Below are positions 56,938 through 64,000 of a stretch of DNA of 64,000 nt, in pieces; the stretch's first letter is position 1, and each line of letters opens with the position of its first letter. Source of the stretch: Coniferiporia sulphurascens (taxonomy: Eukaryota; Basidiomycota; Agaricomycetes; Hymenochaetales; Hymenochaetaceae); NCBI GenBank assembly GCA_002794785.1, contig NBBA01000010.1:992001-1056000 (forward strand), written 5' to 3'. The position numbers and the translations under genes were made by a program. The notes under the pieces were generated by a model. That model saw nothing but the letters and a program-made list of their open reading frames with translations. It was not told the DNA's origin and searched no databases.

Positions 56938-59835
56938 TGGATATGCATTAATGAATGCCTACAGGTGCGGTAAGCGCTTGACCTACTCAAACGACGTTAT
57001 GAACAGCTGGGTTATGTACGATGTAATACATTATCGCGCAAGGCGAACTCTGAGAGAGAAAAACAGGCACAGTCAGCGAGAGTGGAAACCATTCAGTCTG
57101 TTGTTCAGTATGCTTGACGCGGTGTAGAGCACTCAGTGGGCTACCCTTCTCCGCCCGAGGTTTTGTCCTTACCGTCCTTGCCTTCCCGGAGTTTGCCAAA
57201 CAGATACGACCGGTCTGTTGGGAAAGTATTTTTTTTGAGACTACCGCGACGGTAAACCAGGTGAAGTTCTTCACCGTCTTGCTATCGTTCGCACGCCCAA
57301 GGATACACTGCGCAAATGGTTGCTACCAGGGGGGCAATGACACTACAGATGCAAAGTTTTCGCCGCGGTCGCACGGCAGCTGCCTCCGTGGCCTCGCAGA
57401 CGGACGTCGCACGCGGACAGCATCCCTGGCCACTTCTTACCCTTTTGACATCCTTTACGACGAACGCCGCGCCCCTTACCCGTCTCGACGGAGGGCTAAG
57501 TCACCTATTTGCAGAGCCGAATTAGAATGGATGTTCACTTCGATTGTAAGCATCGGATGTTAATACCATTAAGTTCGAGATAGCACCATGCAGCAGTCTA
57601 GCCGAACGCAGGCAGACCGACCCTTCCATCAGCTTTCGCCCTCCTCTCCCGAAAGACTCTTCTTGCTGGGTTTCAAAAACGTCCCATTGGCCAAGGAGAG
57701 TGCGTACAAGTCGAGGAGTGCGAAGTTCAAACTCGAGCACGTCCCTTTACGAAAACATTTGCGACGCGATCCTGCGCTCTCTGGCGTGCTCCAAGTGTGT
57801 GAACGCGTCCGAAGAGTCCGCGACGAAGGCATCACAGAAATCGGACTTGAGGATTAGGCTTCCACGGGTCTACACAACTTGAAGCACAATGGTGTTGGGA
57901 ACTGACGCATGGTTTGGGACCAAACGCAGGGATGTACCTAGTAAGGGAACAGAGGTCAGCGAACAAAGCGCAGGCTCAGTGCAAAGTACATGGTTGGACT
58001 CTACATGACAAAGGGACCACTATCACGCTGCCCACATACAGAAGAGTCGGCAATTGAAAGGACACTCACGGTCGTCGAGTCAAGCCAACGTCTCCGTCTA
58101 CACACTTTGCTGGTCCGACTTTTTCAAACGTCGCACCTCTTCACACCCATCCGGCGCCTACGAAGCGGCTTCTGCAAGGACTCCTGACTCATATCAGCCC
58201 GAATTACCTACCAGGAGAAAAAAATCTATACAGAACCACACGCGTGATAACTCTCACCACTTCATCCAAATGCTCGAACATACACTCGTAGTTGCCAAAA
58301 GGTCCACACTTGCAAATGCCCCAGGCCTTAGTAAGAATGATGATGTGAGGACGAGCAAAACGAGTCGTGCAGTCGTCCCACTCACCTAGGTCCAAACGAG
58401 AACAGACTCAAAGCATTCTGCATCTCAGCCCGATTACGCTCGTACCACCTCTTAGGGAAGAATATGCAGGCGCCTGCGCCCCTAACGCTCATGCGTGATG
58501 GAACGTATATTCGGTAAGCTGAGAACTGTGCCTTTCAGACACGTCTATTCGAGTAGCAGACCACCCCGGGAGACAATATGCGGAAGCCCTAGCGTAGACA
58601 TGGAATGAATACGCGATGCCGCGTTAATGACAGTCTGCAGGTACGGCAAGCGCTTTTCCTGTTCAAAGGGCGATACGAAGTGTCATCCGTCCGTGATGTA
58701 GCGTCGAGCTCCTTGTATGACTTAGCCTGCACAACCGGTTTGCGTGCACGTGGTACATTATCGCGCAAGATAGGATTTGAGAGCGAAAAGTAGGCACGGT
58801 CAATAGGCGCGCAAATAGCTCAGCCTAACACATGGTAAGCTCACCCTGGTACAATGTAGAGCTCTCAATCCTCCGCGTCAAAGCCTCAGTGACTAATTCT
58901 TATTTGCTCATCGGTCTGCCCTCATCGTCCTTGTATTCCTGGGGCCTACGGATAAGATCTGTACCGTCAGGCAAGCAAGGCGTATCGAGAACACCGTGAT
59001 GGCGGGACCGGTGGGGTATTCATTGTCTTGTTACTTTTCGCGTACTGGTGGACACGCCGCACAACCAAGCACTATATGGCGCAGTACAGCCATGGAGACA
59101 GAGTACTCGCTGCGTTGTTCATAATCTTCATGACAAGAATGCTTTGGACCCCGCAGATGGTTGGTCCACGCGGACATGCGTCCGTGGTCAGCATTTGCCT
59201 TTTTTACATCTTCCGACAGACGCTGGGTTTGACTGAAGAGGGACGAAGATGAAAGCGTCTACTTGCGAAAGCATTTAGGATAGCTGTTCCCCCAATGGTA
59301 AGAGTAGGGTGTTGATAGCATTAGGAACGAGACACCCGTATCACGGCATACAGTCCGGCCGAGGGCGAGCAGACCACCCACTCCATTTGTCTTCGACCTT
59401 CGCCCCCGAAAGACCGTGTGAAGGTCGCACAGCCCATCCCAATGACCAAGGAATGCACGTACGAGCTACAGGAAACACGGGTTATAGTTAAGCACCACTT
59501 CTGCGGAAACACGCGCTGCACGATCCTGCGCCCACAGTACACTCTGGGCGTGAACGCGTGCTGAAGAGTCCGAACGCATCGCAGGAATAGGACTTGAGGA
59601 TCCCTCTTCTCGGGCGGGCGCACGCGGCTTGAAGTGCACTGCGATGCCGCTAGTTGATACAAGGTTAAGCGCCAGACGTAGGAACGAACATGGTAAGGGA
59701 ACGGCTGATAGTTGACGATGCTCGGGTATAACGTAAAAAACGCGATAAAACCCTCTACGCAACAAAAGGCCACTACCGTGCAGTCGCATACGTAGGGGTT
59801 CACGATTGAAAGAGCACTCACCGTATTTCTTGTAC
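56938..59835. repeat. diverged tandem duplication, ~1.7-kb unit, with decayed minus-strand exons
   Basis: Two head-to-tail units, roughly 56,940-58,085 and 58,613-59,835, share collinear blocks: GGTGCGGTAAGCGCTTGACC / GGTACGGCAAGCGCTTTTCC; ACATTATCGCGCAAG; CGTCCTTG; CCAAGGA followed by CGTAC; GATCCTGCGC; AGAGTCCG...GGACTTGAGGAT; and ATTGAAAG..CACTCAC. The offset drifts from about 1,670 to 1,750 bp. The minus strand holds coding-like text broken by stops, such as HIIILTKAWGICKCGPFGNY (58,204-58,395) and DAFVADSSDAFTHLEHARER (57,720-57,860). I read this as an old duplication of a gene now decayed. The family is not recognised. Confidence 0.65.
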
Positions 59836-60624
59836 AGTTTGTAAATTGCCCTGGGCGTGTGTTCGTGCTCGTGCGCAGCGGCTCAGTCATGTCACACGTC
59901 GGAGAGCCCGGCTAACAGTAGACCAGTGAGGCACGACACCAAGAGCGCGAGTACAACAGCAAAGGACAGCGCAGAGCAAAAGGGGAGTAGGTTGATATTT
60001 AGAAGCGCTTTGAAGATCACCACAAGCTCTGTTCTCTTAGGCTTGCGCACAATTCTGAGGGCGAGTGATTAGGAAAGACCGTCTCCAATTCCCCGGGCTG
60101 AGCCTGAGCGACATCCAACAGCATCGTTTTGGTGATCAGACAGTTAAAAAGCCCGGGCTTAGCGCTAGCGTGAAGAGAAAACCGCAGGTACTCGCCATAA
60201 TACTGACCACTGGTAGTCCTTTCAGAGAGAGCAAATTGCCGCGCGCCAGCCATAGATCATCTCCACCATACCCTTCTGAACCCATACAGTGCGCCGGAGA
60301 CTACCCTGTTTACTTTCGGGAAGAATTTTCATGAGGACAGGAGGACTAGGTAGCACAGGGGAAACTGCAATTGCACCATAGCAAGAAGCCCAGACTGAAG
60401 CAGCATCGGACAGTTGGAGCGGGACGAGGAAGCAAAATTAAATTCACACGCTACCGTTTGGCCTTGGGTTGGGTGGCTGCCGGCCGCGGCGCCGATGCGG
60501 CCGATCCCTTTCACCATCATCATGATCGGAGTCACGACCACAACCTGACTGCGCTGATAAACTCCGTCATGTACAGCTTAGCCTGGATATATAAATGAGG
60601 TACCACAGGCATAAGGTATGGATG
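59836..60624. other. spacer, no gene recognised
   Basis: Short frames only. No repeat or RNA gene recognised between the duplication and the minus-strand remnant. Confidence 0.4.
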
Positions 60625-61560
60625 CTATGCTAATGGCTTCAACACTTTCCCTCGCCTACTTCCCCGTCTTGTGAACGCGTCGAGAATTAAATTGCTACGG
60701 ACACTGGCATCTCCCAATTCCTCGGGGTGCAGTGGCTGGTACTCTATAAATATCCAAATATCCAGTATCTCTTTTTGTGGCTCCAAAATAGGCTCAAATG
60801 GCACTGGCACTTCAGTGATACCGTCAGCTGGTTGCGTTTCCATAGGCAAAATCATGGTGGACATCTCGATGCCAGCAATGTTTACCGTATTCTTCGGAAC
60901 GCTGGCTCAAATTATCTACGATTCAATCGAGTTGAGAACGGGTTCTTCTCTAGTGGCTGCAAAGTTTTCTGTTCTACATGCGTCCAGAAAGCCTGCTCGT
61001 CAGTCGGGATCTGCCAACCATAATCCCATTTTCTCCTGCTTGTACAAATCAGCATTCGATAAGCTACGGGAAATGAAGATCGAGGGATCGCATCGTATGT
61101 ACCTTTCATATCATACGCTCATTTGTGTTCAATCGCTTACAAAGTTGCTGGTGTATAAATTCTGGAAGCGCAACCAAGGACATAAACCACTCGTTCGCCT
61201 TACACACTTCATCGTTCCTATTGACTACTTAATGTTCTGCTGAGCTCTCTTTGTCCTCTTACGATGGAACGAGCCCTTTCCACTCAACGATATAAGCGCA
61301 TGTAAGTAGGCGCAACTTTTGACCTTAAAAAGCTAACAAATTCTCTCTCCACGGAGTTAGTAAAATATTCATACGTTGTATCTTGAAGAATATATGGACC
61401 AATGCAACCAAATATTTTATCCGATTGACTGTCAAAAGGTGCCGTGAACATATTTGATCTCGACGATAACAAACTGTTGTATGGCCACAAAAGTGCAAGA
61501 ACACATCAATAGCAAGGCGTTGAAAATCGGAAGCAAGATCAGGATGCCTCAAAACAATTG
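60625..61560 (-). pseudogene. minus-strand gene remnant or short hypothetical gene
   Basis: Unrecognised. Coding-like minus-strand frames follow each other: HPDLASDFQRLAIDVFLHFC (61,470-61,550), KIFGCIGPYILQDTTYEYFT (61,340-61,430), SRRKWDYGWQIPTDEQAFWT (60,960-61,030) and VPFEPILEPQKEILDIWIFI (60,720-60,800). Changes of frame and stops between them could be introns or decay. The plus-strand 190-aa frame over the same DNA looks like its shadow. Confidence 0.35.
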
Positions 61561-62099
61561 CCCTTGAATGTCAGTGAAAATTAGAACCCCGCCACGAAAA
61601 TGCATACTTAATTTCATCGTATTGTACATTCTGCGGCTACTCGTCCACACGATACTCGCTAATATGCGTTCTACTTTTTACATTGTCGCTTTTACCTTTC
61701 AAATGACACTCCACGGCGCACTCTGTCCTTCAGAAACACCCAAACAAATCATATTGCATCAACAATGCATTGGGGGGTTAAGAGGAACACTTCAAAAAAA
61801 ATCCGGACCACTATATATTTGGAAACAATCAATGCAAGCCTCCTGAAAGAAGTGAACGCATTAGGTCCAGTCAAGACACACAAACATGCACCTTACCTAC
61901 TAAGTCTCATTCTTGAGAACGTTGACCCAGGATGTCCCACTATATTCAAATAAGCTTTTTATTAAATAAATATAACGAACGATATAAATATAGTACATGG
62001 TCATACGACCATCCACCTTACTAAGTAAATGATAATGCAATGATAACGCCATACGATATAGGAGCTAGATAGATATAGTAGTACTAGCTCACGGAACGT
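61561..62099. other. AT-rich DNA including part of a presumed 5' LTR
   Basis: No gene. The left part is flank, and the right part should belong to the 5' LTR of the copia element. The LTR left border cannot be set because the 3' LTR is outside the window. Confidence 0.35.
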
Positions 62100-62107
62100 G
62101 TATATAA
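62100..62107 (+). promoter_or_regulatory. TATA box in the presumed 5' LTR
   Basis: GTATATAAGGG lies about 117 bp before the primer-binding site and 180 bp before the gag ATG, as expected for an LTR promoter. Confidence 0.6.
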
Positions 62108-62216
62108 GGGGAGCTGGTCTCGCCCTAGAAATACATCGGTTTATGCTGATAACCCACCTTGCCTGAACTTCACCACTGCACCTCATTGTCTACCACAACG
62201 TGCATAGATTTTAAGA

Positions 62217-62227
62217 GGTTATGAGCC
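62217..62227 (+). other. primer-binding site for the initiator tRNA-Met anticodon arm
   Basis: GGTTATGAGCC is the exact reverse complement of GGCTCATAACC, the anticodon-loop region of eukaryotic initiator tRNA-Met. Drosophila copia and other hemiviruses prime from this half-tRNA region. It sits between the presumed LTR end and the gag ATG, as a PBS should. Confidence 0.75.
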
Positions 62228-62285
62228 TTGACTCTACAACTAACGAAACGATTAATGAACATATACATTCTCGAATAACGAAATC

Positions 62286-64000
62286 ATGTCTGATGGACAG
62301 AAACCAAACACTCGTGAGCAAACACGTTTGCAAAAATTATCAGGATTACGAATAATAGCTAATGAACTAAAAATAACGTATACACAGTCATCTACTATCG
62401 AAGAACTCGAAGAAAAAATTCAAAAAGCTAAAGATAGCAAAAGGTTAGTCGACCTAATACTTCAATGTAACTTAAGACAAATACCTATTAACAGAACGGA
62501 ACAACAAATACAAGATCAAATAAACAGGTATGATAACTCTACCAAAGACGAAAAATTAAAAATAAGAACTGATTATAAACTGGAACTAACGAATCATGCT
62601 AAAGATCTAGGAATATCAGATCAAGGAAAATCATCCGAAATCAGATACTGAATAAGTACGTATTTGGGCATATCAGATCCGAACGAAAAAGCACAATTTA
62701 AAATTGATAACCCTTATATTAAGCCAGAAGAAGAAAACAATAAGAAAGAAGACAACAATAAAGAAGATAATGAAGAAGAAAACTCCGAAGAATTTAAAAA
62801 TAATCCATCACATGAGCCATCAGAACCATCTGATCCTGACGATTCAGATGCTAATGATACCGAGGAAGATGAACCGAGTATGGCAACTAAACTCGCAGAA
62901 CTCCAGAAATTCTTCGACGGAATCGAGAAACTCGACGGGCACAGAAACTACAAACTCTGGAATTACAGAGTCCGCAGCGCCATCGAGAGTGCAGGTTATG
63001 GTAACCTGCTCACTAACTCCCCAGGAACTGGAGAGGCTGGTATATCAAGCGCTTTATATAACGGCATTATGCGCACTATGCCCGACAAAATATTGGCTTA
63101 TTATCTTAATTTTAACAAAGATATTCCAGCACTACTCAAAGTGCTTGACGGACGATATAACGTCCAGACAACAATTACAAAGGGCTTTAACGAGGCTGCC
63201 CTTTTTGATATCAGAGGTCATGTCAGCCATTTCAATGGAACGCTCGATAACCTCAGCAATAAATACGAGGAACTCATAGCCCAAGGGGTAAAAGTTTCAG
63301 AGTCGACATACATATCGGCTATTATGCAGGCAACGCCTGAACAATATCAATACATACTCACGCAGAGTGAGTTATATATTAAAACAATAAACGAAACAAA
63401 TCCAGACAAAGATGAAATTGAACTAACCCCTCAATTTTTACTAACGGCACTGAGAAACGCCTTCGAGGGGTGGCGTAAAAATCATCAGAGGACAGGAGCG
63501 GCAGCTAACCACCTGCCCAAGGACGAGTGGAACCACCCCTACTTTAGGGGCTGCGGACGCGGTAACAGCTGTGGAGTACAGCCACGAGGTTGCGGCTATA
63601 GGGGCTGTGGAGGATATATGCGAGGACGAGGACAAGGGGGATATTCCCCTAACCAACAATCACACATTATCAAATGCTACAACTGTAATAAGTTAGGGCA
63701 TTTTAGTCGAGACTGCTGGGCACCTAAAACGGAATGGACGAAGGCAGCTCAGAAGAAGAAAGAGGACGCAAACGATGAAAAAGGAAAAGGGAAGGAAATG
63801 GGTGCGTCAGCGGCACCGACAACGACTGGGGCAAGTGCGGCCCAGGCTAAACATACCGCAGCATCAGCAGCAACAAATGTAGCATCGAGCTCTCGAATCG
63901 AACTAAGCGCCATAATAGGCCAAGGCGAAATTGGAGCCTTCATAACCGAAGTTGACAATAACAATTTCGACATGGGAGAATTCCCAATATATTCCTATAA
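62286..64000 (+). mobile_element. Ty1/copia-type retrotransposon, gag region, cut by window end
   Basis: Starts at the ATG at 62286 (MSDGQKPNTREQTRLQ). A Lys/Gln-rich N-terminal domain runs to an in-frame TGA at 62649-62651, then the same frame continues open to the window end. After an acidic stretch (EEENNKKEDNNKEDNEEE) come FDGIEKLDGHRNYKLWNYRV and SAIESAGYGNLLT, a copia-type gag start. GFNEAALFDIRGHVSHFNGT and PEQYQYILTQSELYIKTINE follow, then a Gly/Arg-rich linker and the zinc knuckle CYNCNKLGHFSRDCW (63,672-63,720). A second Met at 62,879 (MATKLAELQKFF) would start an intact gag without the TGA. Protease, integrase and reverse transcriptase are expected beyond 64,000. AT-rich and A-rich codon use sets it apart from the host genes and from the C-rich LINE. 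Confidence 0.87.

Noticed and set aside
60671..61243. 190-aa plus-strand open frame
   Set aside because: Minus-strand text over the same bases looks more protein-like; the plus frame seems to be its shadow.
62704..63279. 191-aa frame rich in Ile, Lys and Met
   Set aside because: Out-of-frame shadow of the copia gag, whose true frame runs open through the window end.

Overview
The window looks like a chromosome segment from a filamentous basidiomycete, most likely an Agaricomycete. Genes are dense and multi-exon, with introns of about 50-70 nt (GTGAGT/GTGCGT-type donors, CAG/TAG acceptors), and many families are typical of mushroom-forming fungi: P450s with the I-helix FAAVHTT motif, a GT61-type glycosyltransferase, a Gin4-type kinase with an ADWG motif, an SQE-tailed histone H2A, and Tad-like LINEs. 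No bacterial features (operons, Shine-Dalgarno sites, CRISPR) are seen. Exon structures were assembled by eye from splice signals and reading-frame continuity; no search or alignment software was used.

Layout. 0.3-5.8 kb: two head-to-tail cytochrome P450 paralogues on the minus strand. 6.5-8.6 kb: the mitochondrial ATP synthase assembly factor ATP10 (minus), divergent from histone H2A (plus) across a short promoter with a palindromic E-box and a TATA box. 9.5-9.9 kb: an inverted-repeat (MITE-like) element. 10.3-15.1 kb: a bHLH transcription factor and a TPT/DUF250 sugar-phosphate or nucleotide-sugar transporter, both minus. 15.4-17.7 kb: a GT61-type glycosyltransferase (plus). 20.4-22 kb: a single-pass membrane protein with a signal peptide. 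22.7-25.3 kb: three tRNA-Cys(GCA) genes around the oligosaccharyltransferase subunit SWP1/ribophorin II. 28.5-30.6 kb: the mitochondrial GTPase MTG1. 32.3-33.2 kb: a conserved-looking protein of unknown function. 33.2-38.1 kb: gene-poor. 38.1-41.0 kb: 6-phosphofructo-2-kinase/fructose-2,6-bisphosphatase. 41.35-41.96 kb: a small four-exon membrane protein, divergent from a Gin4/Hsl1-like kinase (42.2-45.4 kb). 46.6-49 kb: an MGRN1-like RING E3.

From 50 kb to the end the sequence is dominated by mobile DNA. A full-length Tad-like LINE (about 50,190-56,645) has a 14-bp target-site duplication and a poly(A) tail. It lies just upstream of a tRNA-Ala gene and carries three in-frame TGA codons and one homopolymer frameshift. 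After it come about 5 kb of decayed, AT-rich DNA with an old tandem duplication and minus-strand gene remnants. The window ends inside a Ty1/copia-type LTR retrotransposon, whose primer-binding site matches the anticodon arm of initiator tRNA-Met and whose gag frame runs off the edge.

Functional themes: housekeeping genes (chromatin, mitochondrial ATP synthase assembly and ribosome biogenesis, N-glycosylation, glycolytic control, septin/morphogenesis kinase) are mixed with lineage-specific genes (P450 pair, GT61, transporter). The most unusual points are the apparent loss of the catalytic RHG motif in the FBPase-2 domain, the 78-residue low-complexity insertion inside the RING finger, the H2A gene with an ATG-only first exon and a 10-nt second exon, the LINE with overlapping ATGAGTAG ORF junction beside a tRNA gene, and the half-tRNA-primed copia element.
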